Assembly: GCF_900101545.1 (NCBI RefSeq)
Contig: NZ_FMZU01000016.1
Span: 62,001-126,000, forward strand
Origin: Variovorax sp. CF079
GTDB taxonomy: Bacteria > Pseudomonadota > Gammaproteobacteria > Burkholderiales > Burkholderiaceae_C
Reading direction: 5' to 3'
DNA length: 64,000 nt
This document shows, in pieces, positions 7,809 to 18,035 of this stretch (its first letter is position 1; each line of letters opens with the position of its first letter). The position numbers and the translations under genes are program-made. The notes beneath the pieces were generated by a model that did no database searches, was not told where the DNA came from, and saw only the letters and a list, made by a program, of their open reading frames with translations.

Positions 7809-8762
7809 ATGCAGTCCGTACAGACCGTGTCGTCCCAGGCGACATCCACCCTCCGCTATGCCCGTTGCATCGAGAACTCGAAGCGCATCCGCTGGGACAT
7901 CGATCGCGACGTGATCCGCCAGCGCGAGTTCGGCGCGGCCGACAAGTTCCTGCCCGACGGGCTGACGCTGCTGCAGGAGCGCCTCGCTTTCCTGAGCTCC
8001 GGGGAGCGGCGTTTCCTGAACCGAATCCAGGGCCGCACCTATGCCAACATGTTCGGCCTGCTCGAACGCTTCGTCGGCGCCAAGATGCTCGAAGTGAGCC
8101 GCGATCACTGGTTGGGCGACCAGGTGGCGCTGGAGGCGCTGGTGCGCTTCACCGACGAGGAGCTCAAGCACCAGGAGCTGTTCCGCCGCATCGAAGGCCT
8201 GGCCGCGCGCTGCATGCCGGCCGGCTACCTGTTCGTGCCCGAGCCCAACACGGTGGCGCAGTTCGTGCTCGGCAAGTGCACCTGGGCTGTGCTCGCGCTG
8301 ACCTGCGACGTCGAACTCGTCACGCAGGTGCACTACCGCGAGAGCATTGCGGTGGATGCCGAGATCTCGGCGCTCTTCAAGGACGTGTTCCTCTTCCACT
8401 GGAAGGAGGAGTCGCAGCATGCCGTGCTCGACGAACTCGAGTGGCAGCGCGAGGACGCGAAGCTCACGCCGGAAGAACGCGATGCGGCCGTCGACGATCT
8501 CATCGCGCTGGTGGCCGGCATCGACGGCCTGCTGCAATTGCAGGCGGAGGCCGATAGTGCGTACTTCATGGCCAACAAGCCGCAGGCCGGCGTGCTGGAC
8601 GCGGGCGAGGTAGAGACCATCCGCAAGACCCTGCTGTCGGCCTACTGGTGGCAGTACATCCACTCGGGTGCAGGCCAGGCGCGCTTCGGCGAACTGCTGA
8701 CGGGGCTGATCACGCCTGCGCAGGGCCAGCGCATCCAGGCCGCCCTGGCCGGACTGCAATGA
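7809..8762 (+). CDS. Ferritin-like diiron protein, AurF/N-oxygenase type
   Basis: A 317-residue, mostly helical soluble protein. Metal-binding residues of a carboxylate-bridged diiron site can be read off: Glu86 (LLERF), Glu118 and His121 (DEELKH), Glu169 or Glu178 on the third helix, and Glu201 and His204 (KEESQH). This spacing is that of ferritin-like diiron oxygenases such as AurF-type N-oxygenases. A strong ribosome-binding site (AAGGAG) precedes the ATG. The substrate is not predictable. The gene follows the hydrolase-LuxR regulator and a repeated TGGTCCCG element, which suggests that regulator controls it. It could also be an iron-storage-like or structural relative without oxygenase activity. 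Confidence 0.7.
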   Translation: MQSVQTVSSQATSTLRYARCIENSKRIRWDIDRDVIRQREFGAADKFLPDGLTLLQERLAFLSSGERRFLNRIQGRTYANMFGLLERFVGAKMLEVSRDHWLGDQVALEALVRFTDEELKHQELFRRIEGLAARCMPAGYLFVPEPNTVAQFVLGKCTWAVLALTCDVELVTQVHYRESIAVDAEISALFKDVFLFHWKEESQHAVLDELEWQREDAKLTPEERDAAVDDLIALVAGIDGLLQLQAEADSAYFMANKPQAGVLDAGEVETIRKTLLSAYWWQYIHSGAGQARFGELLTGLITPAQGQRIQAALAGLQ

Positions 8763-8768
8763 TGCCGG

Positions 8769-9134
8769 CTAGCGAGGCGCGGTGCGATCGGCCGGCAGCA
8801 CGATGGTTGCGCGGCCGTCGCGCGAGCGAACTGCATCGGAGCCGCTGGAGGGCGGTGGCGCGCCGGCCGGGCTGACGATCGTGGCGCGGCCGTCGGCGGA
8901 GGGCGCCGTGACGTCCGTTGGCGGGCCGCCGAGGGCGCGGTCCAGCGCGTTGCCGGCGGCGCGGATGCAGGCTTCGCGCGCCGGCGCCGCCAGCGTGCCG
9001 CTGTTGCAGGCCGCGATCTCTCTTTCGTAGCGTTGCCGGGCCTGCACCTCTTGGGCCGATTGGGCGCCCGCGGCCGTGGCCGCCGCCAGCAGGACGGCGC
9101 AGAACATCGCGGCAGGAATGCGCTTCGGGTTCAT
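8769..9134 (-). CDS. Small exported protein, unknown function
   Basis: A 121-residue protein with a clear Sec signal peptide (MNPKRIPAAMFCAVLLAAAT, cleaved near AGA-Q). The start at 9134 is chosen because GGAGG lies at good spacing; a longer frame to 9167 has no such site. The mature part begins with a short charged helix (ARQRYEREIAACNSG) and has two Cys residues that could pair. The C-terminal half is Pro/Ala/Gly-rich and contains a repeated DGRATIV[SL]PA element (twice, about 22 residues apart). It lies 39 bp downstream of the RND pump gene on the same strand. No function is recognised. Confidence 0.65.
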   Translation of the reverse strand: MNPKRIPAAMFCAVLLAAATAAGAQSAQEVQARQRYEREIAACNSGTLAAPAREACIRAAGNALDRALGGPPTDVTAPSADGRATIVSPAGAPPPSSGSDAVRSRDGRATIVLPADRTAPR

Positions 9135-9173
9135 GGTTTGCCTCCGTGTGGGATCACGATGGCCCATGCTGCC

Positions 9174-12100
9174 TCAGTTCGGCGTCGGCTGCTGCTTCAG
9201 CGGCGGCGCCCCTTCCGGCGCATCGGCAGGGTCGGGCGCGCGGCCGCGGATGCGCGCGACCGTGCGCTTGATCCAGTGTTCGATGTCATCGATGTAGGTG
9301 AACACCGCCGGCACCACCAACAGACTCAGCACGGTGGAGGTGATCAGGCCGCCGATCACCGCCATCGCCATCGGCGCGCGGAAGCTGGAGTCGGCCGCAC
9401 TCAGCCCGAAGGCGATCGGCGTCATGCCGGCACCCATGGCCAGCGTGGTCATGATGATCGGCCGCGCGCGCTTGTGGCAGGCGTCGCGCAACGCGTCCCA
9501 GCGGCTCATGGCGTGGTCGCGGCGAGCGACGATCGCGTATTCGACCAGCAGGATCGAGTTCTTGGTCGCTACCCCCATCAGCATGATGAAGCCGATCATC
9601 GAGGGCATGGAGAGCGCCTTCTGGCCGATCAGCAGGCCGAGGAAGGCGCCGCCGAGCGCCAGCGGCAGCGCGCACAGGATCGTGACCGGGTGCAGGAAGT
9701 CCTTGAACAGCAGCACCAGCACGATGTAGATGCACAGCACGCCGGTCAGCATCGCCAGGCCGAAGCTCGCGAACAGCTCGCTCATCATCTCGGCGTCGCC
9801 GACCTCGGCCACCCGCACGCCGGGCGGCAGGTTCTGGATCGAGGGCAGCTTCATCGCCGCGGTCTTCGCATCGCCCAGGCCGACGCCCGAGAGCTCGATC
9901 TCGAAGTTAACGTTGCGCGAGCGGTCGTAGCGGTCGATCACAGCCGGGCCGCCTTCCATCGTCAGCGTGGCGACCTGGCCGAGCATCACGGGGCCGTTCT
10001 TGCCGGGCACGCTGAGCCGTTCGAGCAGCGCGAGGTTCTGGCGCGCCGAGTCCTCGAGCTTGACCACGATCGGCACCTGGCGCTGCGCCAGGTTGAGCTT
10101 GGGCAGCGCCTGGTCGTAGTCGCCCAGGGTCGCGACGCGCAGCGTCTCGGCGATGGCCGAGCTGGTGACGCCCAGGTCGGCCGCGCGCGCGAAGTTCGGG
10201 CGCACCGCGATCTCGGGACGAATCAGGCTCGCGGTCGAAGTGATGTTGCCCAGGCCGGGAATGGTGCGCAGGTCCTTCTCGACCGCGCGCGCCGCGCTTG
10301 TGAGCGCCGCCGGGTCTTCGCCGGTCAGCACCAGGATGTACTTCTCGCCCGAGCCACCCAGGCCCACGGTGCTGCGCACGCCGGGCAGGGTCTCGAGCGC
10401 CCTGCGGATCTCGTTCTCGATGCCCTGCTTGCGCGGCCGGTCGCCGCGGTCCGCCAGCTTGATGGTGAGCGTGGCCTTGCGCGTTTCGGGCGTGCCGAAG
10501 TTGGCGAAGGGATCGCCGCCCGCGCTGCCGCCGCCCACTGTGGTGTAGACGCTCTTCACATGCTCGACCGCCATCACGCGTTGCCGCGTCTCCTCGGCCA
10601 TCGCCATGGTCTGGGTCAGCGTGGCGCCCGGCGGCAGCGACAGATAGACCTGGGTCTGCGAGTTGTCGTCGGGGGGGATGAAGCCGGTCTTGAGCAGCGG
10701 GATCATCGCCACCGAGCCGAAGAAGAAGAGGGTGGCCAGCACCATGGTGGTGAAGCGGTGCCGCAGGCTGCGCTCGGCCAGGCGCATGTAGAAGGCGAGC
10801 CAGCGCGGCTCCTTCTCGGCGCCGACCAGGGGCTTCAGGATATAGGCCGCCATCATCGGCGTCAGCATCCGCGCCACCACCAGCGAGGCGAACACCGCCA
10901 GCGAGGCGGTCCAACCGAACTGCTTGAAGAACTTGCCGGCCACGCCGCTCATGAAGGCGGTGGGCAGGAACACCGCGATCAGCGTGAAGGTGGTGGCGAT
11001 CACCGCCAGGCCGATCTCGTCGGCGGCCTCCATCGCCGCCTGGTAGGGGCTCTTGCCCATGCGCAGGTGGCGCACGATGTTCTCGACCTCCACGATCGCG
11101 TCGTCCACCAGGATGCCGACCACCAGCGAGAGCGCCAGCAGCGTGACCACGTTGATCGAGAAGCCCAACAGGTACATGCCGATGAAAGCCGGGATCGCCG
11201 ACATCGGCAGCGCCACGGCCGAGACGAAGGTGGCGCGCCAGTCGCGCAGGAACAGCCACACCACTAGCACGGCGAGCAGGGCGCCTTCGTAGAGCAGGTG
11301 CAGCGAGCCGTCGTACTCTTCCTGCACCGGCTCGACGAAGTTGAAGGCCTCGGTGAGCTGGATGTCCGGATGCTGCGCGCGCAGCTCGGCCAGCGCCTTC
11401 TGCACCGCGCCGCCGACCTCGACCTCGCTCGCGCCGCGGCTGCGCGCGACTTCGAAGCCGACCACCGGCTTGCCGTCGAGCAGCGCGGCAGCGCGCGGCT
11501 CGGCGATGGTGTCGGAGACGCGCGCCACCTGGTCGAGCCGGATGCGGCGGCCGTCCGAGAGCGGGATCTGCATGTCCGCCAGCTCGTCGGCCGAGCGCAC
11601 GGTGGCCAGCGTGCGCACCGGCTGCTCGCTGCCGCCCAGGTCGGTGCGGCCACCGGCGCTTTCGGTCTGTACCTGGCGCAGCTGGCGCGAGATGTCGGCC
11701 GCGGTGGCGCCGAGCGCCTGCAGCTTGCCCGGATCGAGGTCGATGTGCACCTGGCGCGTGACGCCGCCCACGCGGTTGACGGCGCCGACGCCGCTGATGG
11801 CGAGCAGCTTTTTGGTCACCGTGTCGTCGACGAACCAAGAGAGCCCCTCCGGGTCCATGCGCGAGGAGGCGATGGTGAAGGCCAGCACCGGCTGGGCCGC
11901 GAAGTCGAGCTTGTTGATTACGGGGTCGCGCACGTCGGCCGGCAGGTCGGCGCGCACGCGCTGCACCGCGGAGCGCACGTCGTCGACCGCTTCCTGCACC
12001 GGCTTCTCGAGGCGGAACTCGACGATCAGCGTGGCCGCGCCGTCCTGCACCTTGGTCGTGATGTGCTTCAGGCCCTGCACGGTGGCGATCGAGTTCTCGA

Positions 12101-12299
12101 GCTTGCGCGCGACGTCGGTCTCGAGTTGCGAGGGCGCGGCGCCCGGCAGCGAGGCCGAGACGGTGACGGTCGGCAGGTCGATGTCGGGGAAGTTCTGCAC
12201 CTTCATCGCGTTGAAGGACAGCAGCCCCGCGAAGGTGAGCAGCACGAACAGCATCACCGCCGGGATCGGGTTGCGGATGGACCAGGCCGAGACGTTCAT
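9174..12299 (-). CDS. RND multidrug efflux permease (AcrB/MdtB-type)
   Basis: A 1041-residue inner-membrane proton-driven pump of the hydrophobe/amphiphile efflux RND family. It starts MNVSAWSIRNPIPAVMLFVLL, the usual first membrane helix followed by a large periplasmic loop (NFPDIDLPTVTV and so on). The second half repeats the pattern, giving 12 helices in all. The proton-relay Asp pair is visible in helix 4 (GILVDDAIVEVENIVRH). Its start overlaps the stop of the adaptor gene (ATGA at 12296-12299), so pump and adaptor are co-translated. Together with the two upstream genes it makes a full tripartite system. The MdtB/MdtC/MexW-like branch seems likely. The drug range is unknown. Confidence 0.93.
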   Translation of the reverse strand: MNVSAWSIRNPIPAVMLFVLLTFAGLLSFNAMKVQNFPDIDLPTVTVSASLPGAAPSQLETDVARKLENSIATVQGLKHITTKVQDGAATLIVEFRLEKPVQEAVDDVRSAVQRVRADLPADVRDPVINKLDFAAQPVLAFTIASSRMDPEGLSWFVDDTVTKKLLAISGVGAVNRVGGVTRQVHIDLDPGKLQALGATAADISRQLRQVQTESAGGRTDLGGSEQPVRTLATVRSADELADMQIPLSDGRRIRLDQVARVSDTIAEPRAAALLDGKPVVGFEVARSRGASEVEVGGAVQKALAELRAQHPDIQLTEAFNFVEPVQEEYDGSLHLLYEGALLAVLVVWLFLRDWRATFVSAVALPMSAIPAFIGMYLLGFSINVVTLLALSLVVGILVDDAIVEVENIVRHLRMGKSPYQAAMEAADEIGLAVIATTFTLIAVFLPTAFMSGVAGKFFKQFGWTASLAVFASLVVARMLTPMMAAYILKPLVGAEKEPRWLAFYMRLAERSLRHRFTTMVLATLFFFGSVAMIPLLKTGFIPPDDNSQTQVYLSLPPGATLTQTMAMAEETRQRVMAVEHVKSVYTTVGGGSAGGDPFANFGTPETRKATLTIKLADRGDRPRKQGIENEIRRALETLPGVRSTVGLGGSGEKYILVLTGEDPAALTSAARAVEKDLRTIPGLGNITSTASLIRPEIAVRPNFARAADLGVTSSAIAETLRVATLGDYDQALPKLNLAQRQVPIVVKLEDSARQNLALLERLSVPGKNGPVMLGQVATLTMEGGPAVIDRYDRSRNVNFEIELSGVGLGDAKTAAMKLPSIQNLPPGVRVAEVGDAEMMSELFASFGLAMLTGVLCIYIVLVLLFKDFLHPVTILCALPLALGGAFLGLLIGQKALSMPSMIGFIMLMGVATKNSILLVEYAIVARRDHAMSRWDALRDACHKRARPIIMTTLAMGAGMTPIAFGLSAADSSFRAPMAMAVIGGLITSTVLSLLVVPAVFTYIDDIEHWIKRTVARIRGRAPDPADAPEGAPPLKQQPTPN

Positions 12300-13447
12300 G
12301 GACGCTGCTCCTTGTTCGGCAAGGCGTCCACCACCCGCACCAGGTCACCGTCGTTGAGGAAGCCGGCGCCCTGGACCACCACGCGCGCATCGGCCGGCAG
12401 CCTGGTCGTGATCTCGACGCGATCGCCGACGCGGCGGCTGGTCTCGACCTTGAGCTGCGCGACGCGGTTGTCCGGCTGCAGCAAGAGCAAATGGTTGAAA
12501 CCGTCGCGCGGCACGATCGACGCCTGCGGCACGGTGAGCGCGCTGCTGCGGCCGAGCTGGAAATCGCCGCGCGCGAACATGCCGGCCTTGATGCCGGTGT
12601 TCTCCAAAACGTTGGGAATGTCGACGTACACCAGCGCCGCGCGCGTCTGCGGATCGACCGTCGGCGCGATGCTGCGCACCTTGCCGCTGACCTGGGCGCC
12701 GCTGGCGCTGATGACGATGGCCGGCGTGCCGACCGCGACGCGGCTCAGTTCGGCCGAGGTCACCTCGGCGCGCCATTCGAGCCGGCCCTGGCGGATCAGC
12801 CGGAACAGCTCGGTGCCGGCGCTGAGCACACTGCCTACGGTGGCGGTGCGCGAGGAGATCACGCCGTCGTCGGGCGCCAGCACCTGCGTGTTGCGGCCGC
12901 GCACCTGCTGCGCCGCGAGCACGGCCTCGGCCGCTTCAACGCGGGCCTTGGCCGTCTGCTCGGTGGTCTGGTACTGGTTGATCTGCTGCTGGCTCAGCGC
13001 GCCGGTGGCCTGCAGCGTGCGGGCTCGCGCGGCGTTGCCGGCTGCATCGGCGGCGGTGGCCTTGGCCTCGGCGAGCGAGGCGCGTGCCTGCGCGACGTCG
13101 GCCTGCACGGTCTCGGCCGAGAAGGTGGCGAGCACCTGGCCCTTCTTGACCACGTCGCCGACGTTGACCCGCACCTCGGCCAGGCGCAGGCCGTTGGATT
13201 CGGAGCCGATGCTGGCTTCCTGCCAGGCCGCGACATTGCCGTTGGCCGCGAGCGTGACGGTGAGCTCGCTGGTCTCGGGCTTGGCGACGGTCACGGTCAG
13301 CGCCGGCTTGGCCGGCGCTGCCGCCGCATCCTTGGGCTTGGCGGCAGCGCCCTCCGGCTTGCCGCGCGAGAACATGAACGCGGCCGCGGCGAGCAGCACG
13401 ACCACGGCGAGCACGATGACGAGGGTGGAACGCTTCATTCTTTTCAT
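12296..13447 (-). CDS. RND efflux periplasmic adaptor (membrane fusion protein)
   Basis: A 383-residue adaptor linking the inner-membrane pump to the outer-membrane channel. It has an N-terminal membrane anchor (residues about 7-28), a barrel-sandwich/lipoyl half (AEVRVNVGDVVKKGQVLATF), an alpha-helical hairpin rich in Ala and Gln (about 115-190), the second lipoyl half (VLAPDDGVISSRTATVGSVLSAG) and beta-barrel and proximal domains. Two starts are possible: 13447, whose ATG overlaps the stop of the outer-membrane gene (ATGA), or 13438, three codons on. The first is preferred because of that overlap. Confidence 0.92.
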   Translation of the reverse strand: MKRMKRSTLVIVLAVVVLLAAAAFMFSRGKPEGAAAKPKDAAAAPAKPALTVTVAKPETSELTVTLAANGNVAAWQEASIGSESNGLRLAEVRVNVGDVVKKGQVLATFSAETVQADVAQARASLAEAKATAADAAGNAARARTLQATGALSQQQINQYQTTEQTAKARVEAAEAVLAAQQVRGRNTQVLAPDDGVISSRTATVGSVLSAGTELFRLIRQGRLEWRAEVTSAELSRVAVGTPAIVISASGAQVSGKVRSIAPTVDPQTRAALVYVDIPNVLENTGIKAGMFARGDFQLGRSSALTVPQASIVPRDGFNHLLLLQPDNRVAQLKVETSRRVGDRVEITTRLPADARVVVQGAGFLNDGDLVRVVDALPNKEQRP

Positions 13448-14922
13448 GATGGCGACGTTGCTGTCGTTGAGGTCGTTGTTGTCGTTGCGGATCCGGGCCG
13501 CGTCCAGCCGCCGCCCATCGAGCGATAGAGCGCCACCCAGGCCTCGGCGCGCTCGCGCTGCAGCGAGACGCGCGCGGTCTGCGCCGCGAACAGCGTGCGC
13601 CGCGAATCCTCGAGTTCGAACAGGCTGGCCAGGCCGCTCTGGTAGCGCGCGCTGGTGGCATCGAAGGAGGCCTGGTAGTTCTGCACCGCGGCATCGGCAT
13701 CGCCGGCGCGCGCATCGGTGCTCTGCAGGTTGATCAGCGCTTCCTCGACTTCGCGCACCGCCTGGCGCACGTTGGCGCGGTAGAGCGCGACGGCCTCGTC
13801 GTAGCGCGCCCGCGCGGCATCGACATTGGCCGCGAGCGTGCCACCGTCGAAGATCGGCACGCTGAGCGCGACCGGGCCGATGGTCCAGCTGTCCATCGTC
13901 TCGCGGATGCCGCTGGTGCGGATCTGCAGCCGCCCGATCGAGCCTTGCAGCGTGAGGCGCGGAAAGCGCTGCGCCAGCGCCGCGCCGGCGTCGGCGCTCG
14001 CCGCGGCCACGCCGAGCTCCGCCGAGTACACGTCGGGCCGCTGCGCAAGCGCCTCGGCCGGCACGCTGGCGACGGCCTGGACTGCCGGCAGCGGGCGATC
14101 GACCGGCGCGGCATCGAGCTTGGCCTGCAGCGTGCCCGCATCGATGCCGCTCAGCGCGACCAGCGCCTGCTGCTGCACCGCGCACTGCGCCCGCTGCTGC
14201 GTGAGGCGCGCCGACGCATCGGAGGCACCGGCGCGTGCGAGTGCGGCGTCGGCCGGCGCGGTGAAGCCGGCGCGCATCGACAGATCGTTCAGCCGTGCGG
14301 TCTCGGCACGCGACTGCGTGTCGGATGTGGCCACGGCGAGTTGGCGCCGGCAGGCGCGTTCGCCGAGGTAGGCGGTGGCGGTCTCGGCTGCGATCGAGAC
14401 CCGTGCCTCGTGCCATTTCGCATCGGCGCCCGCAAGCCGAGCCTGGCTCGCATCGCGGCTCGCGCGCAGGCCGCCGAACAGGTCGATTTCCCAGCTCGAT
14501 TGCAGGCCAGCCTGGATCGTCGTGACCGGCGGAATCGCGGTGAGGCCGCTGCCGCTGCTACCGGTGCCGCCGAAGCCGCTGGTGGGCGAGTTGCCGCGGC
14601 TGGCCGATACGTTGCCCGTGAGATTCGGTGCCAGTGCCGCACCCGCAGACACGCGCGTCGCGCGCGCCTCGGCAATGCGCGCGGCCGCGCTGGCCACGCT
14701 GGGACTCGCGGCCTGTGCCGCGTCGATCAATTCGACCAGGAGCGGATCGTCGAGCTGGCGCCACCAGTCGGCCAGCACGGGCAGCGAGCCGCCATGGGGC
14801 AGGGGCGTGTGCCATTGCGCGGGCGTCGGTGCCGTCACCTGCTCGGGCGGGCGCGGCAGTGCGCAGGCCGACAGCAGCAGGGGAAGCGCGAGCCAGAGCG
14901 CGGGAAGCCGGGAGTTCCTCAT
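13444..14922 (-). CDS. RND efflux outer-membrane lipoprotein channel (NodT/OprM family)
   Basis: A 492-residue outer-membrane factor. The start at 14922 yields a lipoprotein signal peptide ending in the lipobox LLSAC, with Cys20 as the acylated residue. Two TolC-like repeats of long helices follow, with NodT-type signatures such as DWWRQLDDPLLVELIDAA and, near the end, LFELEDSRRTLFAAQ. The extreme C-terminus is Thr/Ser-rich (about the last 13 residues). It is the first gene of the minus-strand efflux operon. A 7-bp inverted repeat (14954-14972) lies 32 bp upstream of its start and may be an operator. The frame extends further upstream without homology. Confidence 0.92.
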   Translation of the reverse strand: MRNSRLPALWLALPLLLSACALPRPPEQVTAPTPAQWHTPLPHGGSLPVLADWWRQLDDPLLVELIDAAQAASPSVASAAARIAEARATRVSAGAALAPNLTGNVSASRGNSPTSGFGGTGSSGSGLTAIPPVTTIQAGLQSSWEIDLFGGLRASRDASQARLAGADAKWHEARVSIAAETATAYLGERACRRQLAVATSDTQSRAETARLNDLSMRAGFTAPADAALARAGASDASARLTQQRAQCAVQQQALVALSGIDAGTLQAKLDAAPVDRPLPAVQAVASVPAEALAQRPDVYSAELGVAAASADAGAALAQRFPRLTLQGSIGRLQIRTSGIRETMDSWTIGPVALSVPIFDGGTLAANVDAARARYDEAVALYRANVRQAVREVEEALINLQSTDARAGDADAAVQNYQASFDATSARYQSGLASLFELEDSRRTLFAAQTARVSLQRERAEAWVALYRSMGGGWTRPGSATTTTTSTTATSPS

Positions 14923-14953
14923 GAGAAAAGCGTTCCGCAAAAGTGGCGTGGCT

Positions 14954-14972
14954 GGCGAACCGATCGTTCGCC
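14954..14972 (-). promoter_or_regulatory. Inverted repeat upstream of the RND efflux operon (candidate operator)
   Basis: GGCGAAC (14954-14960) and GTTCGCC (14966-14972) form a perfect 7-bp inverted repeat with a 5-base spacer, 32 bp before the outer-membrane factor start codon. Efflux operons are commonly repressed at such sites, but no TetR- or MarR-type gene is adjacent, so the binding protein is unknown. Confidence 0.4.
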
Positions 14973-15159
14973 GCTGGGCCGGGGCGCAGCCGGGTGGGCC
15001 GTGCAAGGCGCGCAGCATAGCAAGTCTGCGAGCCTCGAGAACCATTTGCCCTTACTGCAATTCGAAAAACCTCGCATCCTAACCAAGTGCTAAGAATTCG
15101 TTGATGCCGAACTCGTCGGCCATTGATGCGCCGCAGGATGCGCGCGCTACGATCCGGCC

Positions 15160-16683
<1,524 letters not shown>

Positions 16684-16699
16684 GAAACGTACAACTGTC

Positions 16700-16717
16700 T
16701 GAAATTAAGGCATTTCA
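16700..16717 (+). promoter_or_regulatory. Palindrome TGAAAT-N6-ATTTCA, candidate upstream activating site
   Basis: TGAAAT (16700-16705) and ATTTCA (16712-16717) make a perfect inverted repeat, 70 bp upstream of the -24 element of the sigma-54 promoter. That is the usual distance for binding of a sigma-54 activator such as the one encoded immediately upstream. Confidence 0.55.
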
Positions 16718-16786
16718 AGTGTCTTGATTCCAGTCTTCCGCGTCTTCGTACGAGGGAAAGTCCTTTGCCATCAAGGCGATCGTGAC

Positions 16787-16802
16787 TGGCACGAACTGTG
16801 CA
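16787..16802 (+). promoter_or_regulatory. Sigma-54 promoter of the ABC uptake operon
   Basis: TGGCACG-AACT-GTGCA matches the sigma-54 consensus TGGCACG-N4-TTGCW at all but one position, with GG and GC exactly 10 bases apart. Transcription would start near 16812, about 23 bp before the binding-protein start codon at 16835. The upstream gene encodes a sigma-54 activator. Confidence 0.82.
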
Positions 16803-16834
16803 ATATTCAGTCATCCCAAATCAGGAGACAAAGA

Positions 16835-18031
16835 ATGCACCGTCGTCACATCGTCGCTATCGCGGCGCTCGCCACCTTGGCCGCTTCGGCTCTCACGACC
16901 CCCGCCTGGGCCCAGTCGAACGAGATCAAGATCGCCCACATCTACAGCAAGACCGGTCCGCTCGAAGCCTATGGCAAGCAGACCCAGACCGGCTTCATGA
17001 TGGGCCTCGAATACGCCACGGGCGGCACCATGGCCGTCAACGGCAAGAAGCTCGTCGTGATCGAGAAGGACGACCAGGGCAAGCCCGACCTCGGCAAGTC
17101 GCTGCTGGCGGCGGCCTATGCCGACGACAAGGCAGCGCTCGCGGTCGGCCCCACGTCCTCCGGCGTTGCGCTGGCGATGCTCCCGGTGGCGGAGGAATAC
17201 AAGAAGATCCTGCTGGTCGAGCCCGCGGTGGCCGACTCGATCACCGGCGACAAGTGGAACAAGTACATCTTCCGCACCGGCCGCAATTCGAGCCAGGATG
17301 CGATCAGCAATGCGGTGGCGCTCGACAAGCCCGGCGTCAGCATCGCCACGCTGGCACAGGACTATGCCTTCGGCCGCGACGGCGTGAAGGCCTTCAAGGA
17401 TTCGGTCAAGAAGGCCAAGGTCGTCCACGAGGAGTACCTGCCGCAGAACACCACCGACTTCACGGCCGGCGCCCAGCGCCTGATCGACAAGCTCAAGGAC
17501 CTGCCGGGCCGCAAGGTGATCTGGATCGTGTGGGCCGGCGCCGGCAACCCGTTCAAGATCGCCGACCTCGACCTGAAGCGCTACGGCATCGAGATCGCCA
17601 CCGGCGGCAACATCCTGCCGGCGATGGCCAGCTACAAGCAGTTCCCGGGCATGGAAGGCGCGACCTACTACTACTTCGGCATCCCGAAGAATCCGGTGAA
17701 CGAGGCGCTGGTCGCGGCCCACTACAAGCAGTTCAAGACGCCGCCGGACTTCTTCACGGCCGGCGGCTTCTCGGCTGCGATGGCGGTGGTGACGGCGCTC
17801 AAGAAGACCGGCGGCGACACCGGCACCAACAAGCTCATTTCCACCATGGAAGGCATGAGCTTCGACACGCCCAAGGGCCCGATGACCTTCCGCAAGGAAG
17901 ACCACCAGGCGCTGCAGAGCATGTACCACTTCAAGATCAAGGCCGACCCGGCGTTTGCCTGGGGCGTGCCGGAGCTGGTGCACGAGATCAAGGCGTCCGA
18001 GATGGACATCCCGGTAAAGAACAAGCGCTAG
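16835..18031 (+). CDS. Periplasmic binding protein of a branched-chain amino acid-type ABC transporter
   Basis: A 398-residue type I periplasmic binding protein of the LivJ/Leu-Ile-Val family. A Sec signal peptide (residues 1-26, ending AWA-Q) is followed by IKIAHIYSKTGPLEAYGKQTQTGF, the typical first strand and ligand-contact loop. LAVGPTSSGVALAML is the conserved Ser/Thr region that usually holds the amino-acid carboxylate. The start at 16835 follows AGGAGA; the frame is open further upstream but overlaps the sigma-54 promoter. It is the first gene of a five-subunit uptake operon. Relatives bind branched-chain amino acids, amides, urea or aromatic acids, so the substrate is left open. Confidence 0.88.
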   Translation: MHRRHIVAIAALATLAASALTTPAWAQSNEIKIAHIYSKTGPLEAYGKQTQTGFMMGLEYATGGTMAVNGKKLVVIEKDDQGKPDLGKSLLAAAYADDKAALAVGPTSSGVALAMLPVAEEYKKILLVEPAVADSITGDKWNKYIFRTGRNSSQDAISNAVALDKPGVSIATLAQDYAFGRDGVKAFKDSVKKAKVVHEEYLPQNTTDFTAGAQRLIDKLKDLPGRKVIWIVWAGAGNPFKIADLDLKRYGIEIATGGNILPAMASYKQFPGMEGATYYYFGIPKNPVNEALVAAHYKQFKTPPDFFTAGGFSAAMAVVTALKKTGGDTGTNKLISTMEGMSFDTPKGPMTFRKEDHQALQSMYHFKIKADPAFAWGVPELVHEIKASEMDIPVKNKR

Positions 18032-18035
18032 CCCG

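Noticed and set aside
9033..13733. Long plus-strand frames opposite the RND efflux operon
   Set aside because: Composition (Arg, His, Gln, Gly runs) and absence of any domain mark them as antisense shadows of the pump and adaptor genes.
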